A DNA stretch of 64,000 nucleotides from Enterobacteriaceae bacterium RIT693 (GCA_009668225.1 WJYK01000003.1:372001-436000); one strand, 5' to 3'. Shown: positions 8,755 to 18,636, numbered from the stretch's first letter. Notes: generated by a model not told the origin, from the sequence alone. Program-made: numbers and translations.

Positions 8755-9660
8755 ATGTTGACTAAGAAAAACAGCGAGGCGCTGGAAAACTTCAGTGAAA
8801 AACTGGAAGTTGAAGGCCGTAGTCTGTGGCAGGATGCGCGCCGCCGTTTTATCCATAACCGCGCGGCGATCACCAGCCTGTTCGTCCTGGCGGTAATTGC
8901 TCTGTTCGTGGCGTTTGCTCCGGTACTGTCGCAGTTTACCTACTTTGATACCGACTGGGGCATGATGTCGGCAGCGCCTGATATGGCGTCCGGGCACTAT
9001 TTCGGTACCGACTCTTCAGGACGTGATTTGCTGGTTCGCGTGGCCATCGGTGGGCGTATCTCCCTGATGGTTGGTGTTGCTGCTGCGCTGGTTGCGGTGG
9101 TTGTAGGAACGCTTTACGGCTGTCTGGCCGGCTACCTCGGCGGTAAGATCGACTCCGTGATGATGCGTCTGCTGGAGATCCTGAACTCCTTCCCGTTCAT
9201 GTTCTTCGTCATTCTGCTGGTGACCTTCTTCGGGCAAAACATCCTGCTTATCTTCGTGGCTATCGGCATGGTGTCATGGCTGGACATGGCGCGTATCGTG
9301 CGCGGTCAGACCCTGAGTCTGAAGCGTAAAGAGTTTATCGAAGCGGCTCATGTGGGCGGCGTTTCTACGATGAACATCGTTCTGCGTCACATCGTGCCGA
9401 ACGTACTGGGTGTGGTGGTGGTATACGCCTCGCTGCTGGTTCCAAGCATGATCCTGTTCGAATCTTTCCTGAGCTTCCTGGGCCTCGGCACGCAGGAGCC
9501 TCTGAGCAGCTGGGGCGCATTGTTAAGTGATGGTGCGAACTCCATGGAGGTATCACCCTGGCTTCTGCTGTTCCCGGCAGGCTTCCTGGTGATTACGCTG
9601 TTCTGTTTTAACTTTATCGGCGATGGTCTGCGTGATGCCCTCGACCCGAAAGATCGTTAA
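8755..9660 (+). CDS. oppC: Oligopeptide ABC transporter permease OppC
   Basis: Second channel subunit of the oligopeptide importer. 301 residues with a cytoplasmic N-terminal helix (EKLEVEGRSLWQDARRRF), a first membrane helix around 40-60, and the DppC/OppC core including the EAA loop (EFIEAAHVGGVSTMNIVLRHIVPN). Start taken as ATG 8755, eight bases after GGAG (8743-8746); a GTG at 8746 overlaps that ribosome site and is unlikely. E. coli OppC is one residue longer. Confidence 0.97.
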   Translation: MLTKKNSEALENFSEKLEVEGRSLWQDARRRFIHNRAAITSLFVLAVIALFVAFAPVLSQFTYFDTDWGMMSAAPDMASGHYFGTDSSGRDLLVRVAIGGRISLMVGVAAALVAVVVGTLYGCLAGYLGGKIDSVMMRLLEILNSFPFMFFVILLVTFFGQNILLIFVAIGMVSWLDMARIVRGQTLSLKRKEFIEAAHVGGVSTMNIVLRHIVPNVLGVVVVYASLLVPSMILFESFLSFLGLGTQEPLSSWGALLSDGANSMEVSPWLLLFPAGFLVITLFCFNFIGDGLRDALDPKDR

Positions 9661-9671
9661 GGAGTACCTCC

Positions 9672-10685
9672 ATGAGTACTATTGAAACTTCTCCGGTGGC
9701 CGCTCCACTGAACAAATCAGAGGTTCTGCTCGACGTTAAAGACCTGCGCGTGACCTTTGGCACGCCGGACGGTGACGTCACCGCGGTAAACGACCTCAAC
9801 TTTAGCCTGCGTGCGGGTGAAACCCTCGGCATTGTTGGCGAGTCCGGATCCGGCAAATCGCAGACTGCTTTTGCCCTGATGGGACTGCTGGCGGCCAACG
9901 GCCGCATCGGCGGCTCCGCGAAATTCAACGGCAAAGAGATCCTGAACCTGCCGGAAGCGCAGCTTAACCGCCTGCGCGCCGAGCAAATCTCGATGATTTT
10001 CCAGGATCCAATGACCTCGCTGAACCCGTACATGCGCGTGGGCGATCAGCTGATGGAAGTGCTGATGCTGCACAAGAAACTCGGAAAAGCGGAAGCGTTT
10101 GAAGAGTCTGTGCGGATGCTGGATGCGGTGAAGATGCCGGAAGCGCGCAAGCGTATGCGCATGTTTCCGCACGAATTCTCCGGCGGTATGCGTCAGCGCG
10201 TGATGATTGCCATGGCGCTGCTGTGCCGGCCTAAACTGCTGATTGCCGACGAACCTACCACGGCGCTGGACGTGACCGTTCAGGCGCAGATCATGACGCT
10301 GCTGAACGAGCTGAAACGCGAGTTCAACACCGCGATCATCATGATCACCCACGACCTGGGCGTGGTGGCCGGTATCTGCGACAAAGTACTGGTGATGTAC
10401 GCCGGGCGTACTATGGAATACGGCAACGCGCGTGACGTGTTCTACAAGCCGGTCCATCCGTACTCCATCGGCCTGCTGAACGCGGTGCCGCGCCTGGATG
10501 CGGAAGGTGAGTCTTTGCTTACCATCCCGGGTAACCCGCCGAACCTGCTGCGTTTACCGAAGGGATGCCCGTTCCAGCCTCGCTGCCAGTTTGCTATGGA
10601 AGCGTGTAACAGTGCTCCGCCACTGGAGCAGTTTGGTGATGGCCGCCTGCGTGCCTGCTTTAGACCGGTGGAGGAATTAGCATGA
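9672..10685 (+). CDS. oppD: Oligopeptide ABC transporter ATPase OppD
   Basis: One of two ATPase subunits powering peptide import. 337 residues, the E. coli length. Walker A GESGSGKS (about 54-61), Q-loop FQDPMTSLNP, signature FSGGMRQRV, Walker B LLIADEPTTALDV and switch His in MITHDLGVV are all intact. The C-terminal extension has the four-cysteine region (GCPFQPRCQFAMEAC plus a later Cys) typical of Opp/Dpp ATPases, which carries an iron-sulfur cluster in several homologues. It overlaps oppF by four bases (ATGA). Confidence 0.98.
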   Translation: MSTIETSPVAAPLNKSEVLLDVKDLRVTFGTPDGDVTAVNDLNFSLRAGETLGIVGESGSGKSQTAFALMGLLAANGRIGGSAKFNGKEILNLPEAQLNRLRAEQISMIFQDPMTSLNPYMRVGDQLMEVLMLHKKLGKAEAFEESVRMLDAVKMPEARKRMRMFPHEFSGGMRQRVMIAMALLCRPKLLIADEPTTALDVTVQAQIMTLLNELKREFNTAIIMITHDLGVVAGICDKVLVMYAGRTMEYGNARDVFYKPVHPYSIGLLNAVPRLDAEGESLLTIPGNPPNLLRLPKGCPFQPRCQFAMEACNSAPPLEQFGDGRLRACFRPVEELA

Positions 10686-11686
10686 GCACCGTTGCAGAAG
10701 AAAGAAAAGTGCTGTTAGAAATCGCTGACCTGAAGGTGCACTTTGACATCAAAGACGGCAAGCAGTGGTTCTGGCAGCCTTCAAAAACCCTGAAAGCCGT
10801 TGATGGGGTTACCCTGCGTTTGTACGAAGGGGAGACCCTTGGTGTGGTGGGCGAGTCCGGCTGCGGTAAGTCGACGTTTGCCCGTGCTATCATTGGCCTT
10901 GTGAAAGCGACCGATGGGCGTGTTGCCTGGCTTGGGAAAGATCTTCTGGGCATGAAGCCGGAAGAGTGGCGCAACGTGCGCAGCGATATTCAGATGATTT
11001 TTCAGGATCCGCTGGCCTCGCTGAACCCGCGTATGAACATCGGCGATATTATTGCCGAGCCGCTGCTGACCTATCATCCCAAAATGCCTAAGCAGGAAGT
11101 TCGCGACCGCGTGAAGGCGATGATGATGAAAGTGGGCCTGTTGCCGAACCTGGTTAACCGCTACCCGCACGAGTTTTCCGGCGGCCAGTGCCAGCGTATC
11201 GGTATTGCGCGCGCGCTGATTCTGGAACCTAAACTCATCATCTGTGATGAGCCGGTTTCCGCGCTGGATGTTTCCATTCAGGCGCAGGTGGTTAACCTGC
11301 TGCAAAAACTGCAGCGCGAGATGGGCCTGTCGCTTATCTTTATCGCCCACGACCTTGCGGTTGTGAAGCACATCTCCGATCGTGTGCTGGTGATGTATCT
11401 GGGGCATGCGGTAGAACTCGGCACCTATGACGAGGTTTACCACAACCCGCTGCACCCTTACACCAAAGCGCTGATGTCGGCAGTGCCGATCCCTGACCCG
11501 GATCTGGAAAAGAACAAAACCATCCAGCTGCTGGAAGGTGAGCTGCCGTCGCCGATTAACCCGCCTTCAGGCTGCGTGTTCCGTACCCGCTGCCCGATTG
11601 CAGGCCCGGAGTGCGCGAAAACGCGTCCTGTACTGGAAGGGAGTTTCCGCCATGCGGTTTCCTGTCTGAAGGTCGACCCGCTATAA
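10682..11686 (+). CDS. oppF: Oligopeptide ABC transporter ATPase OppF
   Basis: Second ATPase of the importer and last gene of the operon; 334 residues. Walker A GESGCGKS, signature FSGGQCQRIGIA, Walker B LIICDEPVSALDV and His-switch FIAHDLAVV are intact. The C-terminal cysteines (SGCVFRTRCPIAGPEC) match OppD. Its ATG overlaps the oppD stop, which implies translational coupling and a 1:1 pair. An intrinsic terminator follows within 10 bases. Confidence 0.98.
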   Translation: MSTVAEERKVLLEIADLKVHFDIKDGKQWFWQPSKTLKAVDGVTLRLYEGETLGVVGESGCGKSTFARAIIGLVKATDGRVAWLGKDLLGMKPEEWRNVRSDIQMIFQDPLASLNPRMNIGDIIAEPLLTYHPKMPKQEVRDRVKAMMMKVGLLPNLVNRYPHEFSGGQCQRIGIARALILEPKLIICDEPVSALDVSIQAQVVNLLQKLQREMGLSLIFIAHDLAVVKHISDRVLVMYLGHAVELGTYDEVYHNPLHPYTKALMSAVPIPDPDLEKNKTIQLLEGELPSPINPPSGCVFRTRCPIAGPECAKTRPVLEGSFRHAVSCLKVDPL

Positions 11687-11694
11687 TCTCGCCA

Positions 11695-11723
11695 GGGGCC
11701 AGCACCGCGCTGGCCCTTTCTTT
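11695..11723 (+). terminator. opp operon terminator
   Basis: GGGCCAGC-ACCGC-GCTGGCCC stem (11696-11716) followed by TTTCTTT. It ends 14 bases before the start of the channel gene, separating it from opp. Confidence 0.88.
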
Positions 11724-11737
11724 ATGCGAGGATTGCC

Positions 11738-12583
11738 GTGTCAGGGAACATCTCTTCATTTCGAGCGCTGCTTTACCGCTTTCTGTTTGATCAAAATACC
11801 CGTTCCGGGCGCCGCTTTGAGGCGTTTTGCGGCCTGCTGGCGCTGCTTAGCGTTGCCGTTGTCTTTACCGAATCGAGCGTAGGGAGCGACCCGAGGCTGA
11901 CGTTCGATGAATGGCAGCTCTTTATCTGGCTTGAAATCATCTTCACGCTGTTGTTTACCTGCGAATACGTATTGCGAGTGCTGACGTGGCCTAAACCCGT
12001 CCGCTATGTGTTTAGCGTCTGGGGTATTATCGACCTGGCGACCATGCTGCCGCTGTATGTGCTGTGGCTGTGGCCAGAGTTCGCTATTCACTATTATTTT
12101 GCCTGGCGAGCGATGCGCGCCATCCGCGTGCTCCGCATTCTCAAACTCTTGCGCTACATGCCCGCGCTCAAAAGCCTGTGGCGGAGCCTGCTCAACGCCA
12201 GCAATCAGTTAATCCTGTTCTACTCGTTTATTGCCATCGTAATGGTCGCGGCGGGCGCGCTGATGTACGGCATAGAAGGGAAGGCCAACGGCTTTACCAG
12301 CCTGGGTGTGGCGGTCTATTGGGCGGTTGTGACGGTGACAACCGTCGGTTATGGCGACATTGTGCCGCATACCGCTTTAGGCCGCTTCGTTGCCTCATTA
12401 CTGATTTTGATTGGTTATTCGGTAATAGCCATTCCCACCGGGATTTTAACGTCTCAGATGTCGCAGGATATGCAAAGAAGACGGTCGGTGAGAGAGTGCA
12501 CGCGCTGCCATCAGCAGGATCATGCCGCTAACGCGCATTACTGCAAAACTTGCGGGGAGCATCTTCCGCCCAATGAGAAGTAA
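11738..12583 (+). CDS. Voltage-gated potassium channel with zinc ribbon
   Basis: A 281-residue six-helix ion channel. An S4-like voltage sensor carries basic residues at every third position (R124, R127, R130, R133, K136, R139). The pore helix and selectivity filter TTVGYGD (201-207) mark it as potassium-selective, followed by the inner helix (about 217-238). The cytoplasmic tail ends in a zinc ribbon (C254, C257, C269, C272) and lacks the RCK/TrkA domain of E. coli Kch. Start is GTG 11738 with GCGAGGA upstream. It lies between oppF and yciU, where E. coli K-12 has no channel. The physiological role is unknown; the channel assignment is firm. Confidence 0.9.
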   Translation: MSGNISSFRALLYRFLFDQNTRSGRRFEAFCGLLALLSVAVVFTESSVGSDPRLTFDEWQLFIWLEIIFTLLFTCEYVLRVLTWPKPVRYVFSVWGIIDLATMLPLYVLWLWPEFAIHYYFAWRAMRAIRVLRILKLLRYMPALKSLWRSLLNASNQLILFYSFIAIVMVAAGALMYGIEGKANGFTSLGVAVYWAVVTVTTVGYGDIVPHTALGRFVASLLILIGYSVIAIPTGILTSQMSQDMQRRRSVRECTRCHQQDHAANAHYCKTCGEHLPPNEK

Positions 12584-12585
12584 CA

Positions 12586-12605
12586 GCGCGGCCTGAGGGC
12601 CGCGC
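12586..12605. terminator. Hairpin between convergent genes
   Basis: Perfect stem GCGCGGCC-TGAG-GGCCGCGC, located between the stops of the channel gene and yciU. No T run follows on either strand, so termination would be weak or factor-assisted. Confidence 0.5.
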
Positions 12606-12613
12606 AGGGATGA

Positions 12614-12955
<342 letters not shown>

Positions 12956-12980
12956 TTATCGAGTGCTGATGCGCCACGTT

Positions 12981-14441
12981 TTACAGCAACGGACTAAAGA
13001 AGTAAAACAGTCGCTCAGCCATACGCTGCCAGAGCGGGCGTTTTACCCACAAATGCGCGTCCAACAGCCGCGAGCGGGAAATATAGTCATCCTGTACTGC
13101 CGCTAAATCACCGGCAAAACCTTCATCATCGATGACCAGCGTAATCTCAAAGTTGAGCCACAGGCTGCGCATATCCAGGTTTACGGTACCCACCAGGCTC
13201 AACTGACCATCGACCAGCACGCTCTTGGTGTGCAACAGGCCTCCTTCAAACTGATAAATCTTCACGCCTGCGGCGAGCAGCTCGGTGAAGAACGCACGGC
13301 TTGCCCAGCCGACCAGCAGAGAATCGTTTTTACGCGGGACGATGATGCTCACGTCAACGCCACGCTGAGCCGCGGTGCAAATCGCATGCAGCAAATCATC
13401 GCTTGGCACGAAGTAGGGGGTGGTCATTATCAGATATTCACGCGCCGCATAGACGGAAGTCAGTAATGCCTGGTGAATCAAATCCTCAGGGAAGCCTGGC
13501 CCTGAGGCGATAGTGTGAATGGTATGGCCGCTGGCTTCTTCAAACGGCATGATGTTTTCATCCGGCGGCGGCGGGAGAATACGTTTGCCGGTCTCTATCT
13601 CCCAGTCACAGGAGTAAACGATGCCCATGGCGGTGGCGACCGGGCCTTCCATACGTGCCATCAGGTCGACCCACTGGCCAACGTTGGCATCCTGCTTGAA
13701 GAAACGAGGGTCGACCATATTCATGCTGCCGGTATAGGCAATGTAATTATCGATCATCACCATTTTACGGTGCTGGCGCAGGTCCATGCGGCGCAGGAAA
13801 ACACGCATCAGGTTAACCTTCAGCGCTTCAACAACCTCGATACCCGCGTTGCGCATCATATTTGCCCACGGGCTGCGGAAAAAGGCCACGCTGCCGGCTG
13901 AGTCGAGCATCAACCGGCAATGAATACCGCGACGTGCGGCGGCCATCAGCGATTCAGCCACCTGGTCGGCCATACCGCCAGGCTGCCAGATATAGAACAC
14001 CATCTCGATGTTGTGGCGTGCTAGCTGAATATCTCGGATCAGCGCCTGCATAGTGTCATCTGAACTGGTCAGAAGCTGGAGTTGATTCCCCTTTACGCCG
14101 GCAATGCCCTGGCGTCGTTCGCATAGCTGGAACAGCGAATCCGCCACCTCACTGGTTTCCGAGGCAAAAATATGCTTGCAGTTCTTCAGGTCCTTTAGCC
14201 ATTTGGCGGTAGAAGGCCACATGGCGCGAGCGCGCTCAGCACGGCGCTTACCAAGGTGCAATTCCCCCACGGAGAGATAGGCAATAATTCCGACCAGCGG
14301 CAGAATATAGATAATTAACAGCCAGGCCATAGCCGAAGGAACGGCACGGCGTTTCATCAATATACGTAGCGTTACGCCAGCAATAAGCAGCCAGTAGCCG
14401 AGAATAACCAGCCAGCTCACCACGGTATAGAAGGTTGTCAT
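12981..14441 (-). CDS. clsA: Cardiolipin synthase A
   Basis: Makes cardiolipin from two phosphatidylglycerol molecules at the inner membrane. 486 residues, the E. coli length. Two N-terminal membrane helices (about 8-30 and 38-60) precede two phospholipase-D HKD motifs: HRKMVMID (about 224) and HTKSVLVD (about 404), each followed by the usual Gly-Ser/Gly-Thr. Divergent from yciY with a 146-base spacer; yciU follows in the same direction. Confidence 0.98.
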   Translation of the reverse strand: MTTFYTVVSWLVILGYWLLIAGVTLRILMKRRAVPSAMAWLLIIYILPLVGIIAYLSVGELHLGKRRAERARAMWPSTAKWLKDLKNCKHIFASETSEVADSLFQLCERRQGIAGVKGNQLQLLTSSDDTMQALIRDIQLARHNIEMVFYIWQPGGMADQVAESLMAAARRGIHCRLMLDSAGSVAFFRSPWANMMRNAGIEVVEALKVNLMRVFLRRMDLRQHRKMVMIDNYIAYTGSMNMVDPRFFKQDANVGQWVDLMARMEGPVATAMGIVYSCDWEIETGKRILPPPPDENIMPFEEASGHTIHTIASGPGFPEDLIHQALLTSVYAAREYLIMTTPYFVPSDDLLHAICTAAQRGVDVSIIVPRKNDSLLVGWASRAFFTELLAAGVKIYQFEGGLLHTKSVLVDGQLSLVGTVNLDMRSLWLNFEITLVIDDEGFAGDLAAVQDDYISRSRLLDAHLWVKRPLWQRMAERLFYFFSPLL

Positions 14442-14587
14442 GCCTTAAAAATCCTTTTGAAACCGAATAGTTGAGAGTGTACGCAGAACTTTCATCGCTT
14501 AACACTAAAAGTATACGCAAAACGGATGGTTTGCCCGGCAGAAGGTTCTATAATGGCGCGTCTTTTTTGGAAAGTTGAGTTGTAGAA

Positions 14588-14767
14588 ATGAGACGTAGCA
14601 GAACGGAAGTTGGGCGTTGGCGGATGCAGCGTCAGACGCAAAAACGCAGGGCGCGTTGGCTGGAAAGTCAGTCCCGGCGCAACATGCGCATCCATGCCAT
14701 TCGTAAGTGCCTGGTTAACCAGCAGCGTAATTCATTGCTGTTTGCCATCCACGACCGCTGGGCATAA
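14588..14767 (+). CDS. yciY: Small basic protein YciY
   Basis: A 59-residue, strongly basic protein starting MRRSRTEVGRWRMQRQ, clearly the YciY family of enterobacteria (57 residues in E. coli). It is rich in Arg and Gln and has no membrane segment. Function is unknown. The ORF ends at TAA 14765-14767 and is followed at once by an intrinsic terminator, so it is a self-contained transcription unit divergent from clsA. Confidence 0.9.
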   Translation: MRRSRTEVGRWRMQRQTQKRRARWLESQSRRNMRIHAIRKCLVNQQRNSLLFAIHDRWA

Positions 14768-14772
14768 GACCA

Positions 14773-14811
14773 GGGCACCGATTGCGGTGCCCATCAATTA
14801 TTTTCTTTTTT
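14773..14811 (+). terminator. yciY terminator
   Basis: GGGCACCG-ATTG-CGGTGCCC stem (14773-14792) followed by a T-rich tract. Confidence 0.88.
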
Positions 14812-14967
14812 ATCGTAGTAAATAAGGAAGCAACGCTTCCCCTGGCCCGGAAATTATCGTTCCAGACGGCGGAAATTTGTTTTTAAAATGATCATGATCA
14901 TCCTCTGAGTGAAATTTATCGGCATAATTCTCGCGATTTTTCTTATATCTCCAGGATGTCTGAATAA

Positions 14968-16497
14968 GTGATTAGTGATTTAATTAAAAAGGATTTCTCT
15001 TACTCCAGGAGAATTAACTTTCTGTTTGTTATTATTGTTGCCGTGCTAATTGTTTTTAGCTCAATAATCTCCTTTGTAAGTTATAATCACCAGAAAACCA
15101 CGTTAAATGAAGAGAGCGAGGGTTTTGTACACAATATTGCAACGTTCTACCTGGAGCAGCAGCTAAAAACCTTAGAGAATGCGCTATGGCAAAACTCTAT
15201 TATGCTGAATAACAATTACGTTGAGGCACTGGTCAAGTCTGAAGACGAAGAACTGGAGAAAAAACTCACGACGTCAATCTCAATGCTGCCTGTCGTTTCA
15301 GGGTATATTATTGCTACGCGCGATGGCCGCTATAACAGTATCCCCAAATCCTACGTCGATAGTAATTATACGCTTTTGGGTCGTACCTGGTACGAACGCC
15401 TCAGCGTGAAGAGTTCTTTTGTTAATTACTCGGAAATTTATGCCAACGCGGTTGATCAATCGCCGGTGGTGACGATAGCCAAACTGCTGCATGACGATAA
15501 AGGCGAGCGCTATGGCGTATTTGCTATGGATCTGAATCTTATCGAGATGAGCTACGTGCTGCGCCAGCTTGAGAGCCCGAGTGAAGGGCATTTCTCGATT
15601 GTCGATCGCCAGGGGCGAGCCATCCTGGATGCAGACAGCGATGCAATAGGTACCCCGACTGTTCCGCAGGCAGCCATTGAGCGAATGACCAACGGACTTG
15701 GTTCATTTCACGACAACGTCACCAGCAAGCGTTATTACTATTATTCTTTCTCTAACCCCGACTGGTTTGTCGTCTTTACCGTTAAGGATAAAGTGATAGA
15801 TGAGCACACCTTCTACTATGTCTGGGTTATTTGGGTGGCATTCGCCTTCTGCCTGACAATTTATTCATTGTTGTGGATCTTTATGCGCCATTCGATCAAA
15901 TCGATGATCGTGGATATCGTTTCGATGATGCGCTTTGGCCGGCTTGAGTTAAAGAATGATGTAGATAAGCAAATTTTAAATGAGATTAATGAAAGCAGTC
16001 AGCAAATTAAAAGTGCGAAAAGTGCTTCACTAACGGATGGTCTCACCGGCCTGCTTAATCGTCGAAGCTTTGATAATGATATTAATTATTTATTAACCCG
16101 TAAAGCTCCCTTTAGCCTCGGAATTATCGATATTGATAACTTCAAAAAAATAAACGACGGATACGGTCATCTTGTTGGCGACACGGTTTTGAAAGTTATC
16201 GCTGATATGGGCATGGGGCTGCTGGACGATTACGCTAAGCTTTATCGTTACGGCGGGGAAGAAATTGCCTTTATTTACTTCTCCGATAATCAGGTTAAAG
16301 CCATGGAAATTATGGAAAGCTGGCGCAGGCAGGTGGAGAACAAAATCTGGCGTGAGCAAGGACTGGTCGTCACCTTCAGCGGCGGTATTTGCCCGTGGCG
16401 CGGAGAGGGCTACGAGGCGTTTATCGAGAAAGCTGACAGGCTGCTTTATAAGGCAAAATCCAGCGGTAAAAATAAAGTGGTTATCGCGACCAGCTAA
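14968..16497 (+). CDS. Membrane diguanylate cyclase with Cache-type sensor
   Basis: A 509-residue inner-membrane protein predicted to make cyclic-di-GMP. It has a membrane helix (about 16-40), a periplasmic domain of about 240 residues whose length and pattern fit a double Cache sensor, a second helix (about 285-307) and a GGDEF domain (about 350-509). The catalytic motif is GGEEI (429-433), an active-type variant; the DxLTGLLNRR and IDxDxFKxINDxYGHxxGD motifs are intact. The RxxD inhibitory site expected just before the motif is absent, so product feedback inhibition is unlikely. Start is GTG 14968 with CCAGGA about 11 bases upstream, less certain. It is followed after 27 bases by an EAL gene and occupies the site where E. 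coli has kch. Confidence 0.88.
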   Translation: MISDLIKKDFSYSRRINFLFVIIVAVLIVFSSIISFVSYNHQKTTLNEESEGFVHNIATFYLEQQLKTLENALWQNSIMLNNNYVEALVKSEDEELEKKLTTSISMLPVVSGYIIATRDGRYNSIPKSYVDSNYTLLGRTWYERLSVKSSFVNYSEIYANAVDQSPVVTIAKLLHDDKGERYGVFAMDLNLIEMSYVLRQLESPSEGHFSIVDRQGRAILDADSDAIGTPTVPQAAIERMTNGLGSFHDNVTSKRYYYYSFSNPDWFVVFTVKDKVIDEHTFYYVWVIWVAFAFCLTIYSLLWIFMRHSIKSMIVDIVSMMRFGRLELKNDVDKQILNEINESSQQIKSAKSASLTDGLTGLLNRRSFDNDINYLLTRKAPFSLGIIDIDNFKKINDGYGHLVGDTVLKVIADMGMGLLDDYAKLYRYGGEEIAFIYFSDNQVKAMEIMESWRRQVENKIWREQGLVVTFSGGICPWRGEGYEAFIEKADRLLYKAKSSGKNKVVIATS

Positions 16498-16524
16498 GAA
16501 AAGCCTGCACTAAGGAGTTGTTAC

Positions 16525-17289
16525 ATGGAGAAAAGCGCTGAGTTCATCATTAATCGCGTGATGAAGAATAACTTCAGCATGGCTTTTGAGTCGTTGCTAC
16601 AGCCTATTTTCGACACATCAAGTTTTAAGTGTGTCGGAACCGAAATGCTCATCCGGGGCGTGCATCGCCGGGCCCTTGTCGCCCCGGATCTGTTTATTCA
16701 CCGTCTGGAAGACAATGGCGGCATCGTTTCTTTGGGGGAGCATATTATCGGCACGGCTTTTAGCTACATGAAAGACGTCATCATGCCGCATAACAGCAGC
16801 TATTTAATGCACCTTAATCTTTCACCCGTGCAGTTGAATGACGTCGGTTTCGCCGGACGGGTGATTGCCCTCGCAGTGCAGCGCTCTGTGCCCGTGCAGC
16901 GCATCGTGTTTGAGATAACGGATAACCATCTTCCGTTAGATGACGCCGGGCGTGAAAATGCCGTTCGCCTTCGCGAGGCTGGCTTCTTGCTGGCGTGGGA
17001 TGATATTCACAGCGTTGAGCAGCTGCAGGACAGGCTGGCCCAGGTGGATACGAACTTCATTAAGCTCGACCGCTCCTGTTTCAAGGCGACGTGCAGTGAG
17101 GAAACGCTGCGTATTGTCAGACGTGCGCAGGACAGTGAAGTTGATGTGATCGCCGAAGGTGTCGAAACCTTTTCGCAAATGCAGATGCTGTTTAATAACA
17201 ATGTCAGGATGGCGCAAGGGTACCTGTTTTCCCGGCCACTGGACCGGGAAAGCTTCCGTCATAAGCACCTGCTGGTGAAGGATGCCTGA
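16525..17289 (+). CDS. Stand-alone EAL-domain protein, probable c-di-GMP phosphodiesterase
   Basis: A 254-residue soluble EAL domain. The signature is EML (E40) with R44. The other catalytic and metal-binding positions are present: N98, E130, D159-D160, K180, E211 and Q231. Loop 6, normally DDFGTG, reads DDIHSV, which could weaken metal binding or dimer coupling. It may hydrolyse cyclic-di-GMP or only bind it. It lies 27 bases after the cyclase gene with AAGGAG as ribosome site, so the two form an operon of opposing activities. Convergent with yciI. Confidence 0.85.
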   Translation: MEKSAEFIINRVMKNNFSMAFESLLQPIFDTSSFKCVGTEMLIRGVHRRALVAPDLFIHRLEDNGGIVSLGEHIIGTAFSYMKDVIMPHNSSYLMHLNLSPVQLNDVGFAGRVIALAVQRSVPVQRIVFEITDNHLPLDDAGRENAVRLREAGFLLAWDDIHSVEQLQDRLAQVDTNFIKLDRSCFKATCSEETLRIVRRAQDSEVDVIAEGVETFSQMQMLFNNNVRMAQGYLFSRPLDRESFRHKHLLVKDA

Positions 17290-17332
17290 ATCAATCGCGA
17301 GCCTGTACCGGCCAGACTCGCTATAGCACAAA

Positions 17333-17629
17333 TCAGAAGACTTTCTTGAACGGCTTAACAACAACCTGCCTGTAAACGCCAGCGGCGACATACGGGTCGG
17401 CATCAGCCCAGGCTTTTGCTTCTTCCAGCGACGTGAACTCGGCAATCACCGTTGAGCCGGTAAAACCCGCGGCGCCGGGATCGTTGCTGTCGACCGCTGG
17501 CATCGGGCCTGCGGTAAGCAGGCGGCCTTCATCGCGTAACAGCTGAAGGCGAGCCAGGTGGGCAGGGCGGACCGACAGGCGTTTTTCAAGCGAGTCGGCA
17601 ATATCTTCAGCATAAATGACATACAACAC
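17333..17629 (-). CDS. yciI: YciI family protein
   Basis: A 98-residue ferredoxin-like-fold protein of the YciI/YCII family; the exact activity is not known. The conserved His (VRPAHLARL) and Asp (WADADPYV) of the proposed active site are present. Start is taken as GTG 17629 (then LYVIYAED), which gives the E. coli length, with AAGGA nine bases upstream; an open frame extends further upstream without support. Divergent from tonB. Confidence 0.93.
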   Translation of the reverse strand: MLYVIYAEDIADSLEKRLSVRPAHLARLQLLRDEGRLLTAGPMPAVDSNDPGAAGFTGSTVIAEFTSLEEAKAWADADPYVAAGVYRQVVVKPFKKVF

Positions 17630-17787
17630 GTGTACACTTCCTTCTTGATGTTGGGTTGTAAACCACGGTAAGTGAATGCCGTGAAGACTGCAATTGAAAG
17701 ATAAACAGGATGTTAAAACCTTGAGATAGTTGCGGGAAATTAGCTCAGATAGCAGGAAAATGTGCACCTTTGAACGATGCGTTGTTG

Positions 17788-17807
17788 AATATGATTGCTA
17801 TTTGCAT
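17788..17807. promoter_or_regulatory. Putative Fur box of tonB
   Basis: AATATGATTGCTATTTGCAT lies about 45 bases upstream of tonB and matches the region bound by Fur at E. coli tonB, with partial fit to the ATGATAAT-type repeats. It predicts iron repression of tonB. Confidence 0.55.
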
Positions 17808-17852
17808 TTAAAATTGTCGTCTCTTAAAGATACTGAAGCCATTATGACGTCA

Positions 17853-18581
17853 ATGACCCTCGATTTACCTCGCCGCTTTCCGTGGCCGACTCTTCTCTCC
17901 GTCGGGATTCATGGTGCCGTTGTGGCCGGGTTGCTCTACACCTCGGTACATCAGGTTATTGAGTCCCCGGCGCCCTCGCAGCCGATCAGCGTCACGATGG
18001 TCGCCCCAGCCGACCTTGAGCCTCCGCAGCCAGCAGTTGTTCAGCCGCCGCCACAGCCGGTTGCGGAACCCGAGCCTGAGCCGGAACCTATTCCTGAGCC
18101 GCCGAAAGAGGCGCCAGTTGTGATTCACAAGCCGGAACCTAAGCCAAAACCGAAGCCTAAACCGGTCAAAAAAGTCGAACAGCCGAAGCGTGAAGTAAAG
18201 CCGGTTGAGCAGCCTCGCACGGCTTCGCCGTTTGAAAACAACGCCCCGGTGCAGCCATCGCCGACACCGGCAGCAAAACCGGCACCAGCAGCGCCTGCAC
18301 CGTCTGTAAATACCGGGCCGCGCGTTATCAGCCGCGACAGGCCGCAGTACCCAACGCGCGCCTTTGCGCTGCGCATGGACGGTAACGTTCGCGTGAAGTT
18401 TGATGTCGATGCCGATGGTCGCGTGAATAACGTCGAGATCCTCTCCGCCCAGCCTGCCAACATGTTCGAGCGTGAAGTGAAGCAGGCTATGAAGAAGTGG
18501 CGCTACGAAAGCGGTAAGCCTGGTCAGGGCATTACCGTTAACATCAAATTCCGCATTAGCGGCGGCGCAAGTATGGATTAA
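17853..18581 (+). CDS. tonB: TonB energy transducer
   Basis: TonB couples the proton-motive force harvested by ExbB-ExbD to outer-membrane receptors for siderophores and vitamin B12. 242 residues: a short cytoplasmic tail, one membrane helix (about 12-32, [19 protein letters not shown], with the functional His), and a periplasmic Pro-rich spacer with Glu-Pro and Lys-Pro repeats. A C-terminal domain follows, containing [15 protein letters not shown] and the WRYE motif. Start at ATG 17853 follows the E. coli protein ([11 protein letters not shown]); an ATG nine bases upstream is also possible. The Pro-rich repeats are normal for the family. Confidence 0.97.
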   Translation: MTLDLPRRFPWPTLLSVGIHGAVVAGLLYTSVHQVIESPAPSQPISVTMVAPADLEPPQPAVVQPPPQPVAEPEPEPEPIPEPPKEAPVVIHKPEPKPKPKPKPVKKVEQPKREVKPVEQPRTASPFENNAPVQPSPTPAAKPAPAAPAPSVNTGPRVISRDRPQYPTRAFALRMDGNVRVKFDVDADGRVNNVEILSAQPANMFEREVKQAMKKWRYESGKPGQGITVNIKFRISGGASMD

Positions 18582-18605
18582 GCTTTAACCGTCTGTTAGT
18601 CGAAC

Positions 18606-18636
18606 AAGGCCGCACGTGGGAATGTGCGGCCTTTTT
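18606..18636 (+). terminator. tonB terminator
   Basis: AAGGCCGCAC-GTGGGAAT-GTGCGGCCTT followed by T residues, 25 bases after the tonB stop. Confidence 0.9.

Noticed and set aside
9717-10457. 246-codon His/Gln-rich frame antisense to oppD
   Set aside because: His/Gln/Arg-rich composition is the mirror image of biased codons in the real gene.
18060-18200. Repeated CCGGAACC/AAGCC units in tonB, as a possible tandem repeat element
   Set aside because: They encode the normal Glu-Pro and Lys-Pro spacer of TonB.
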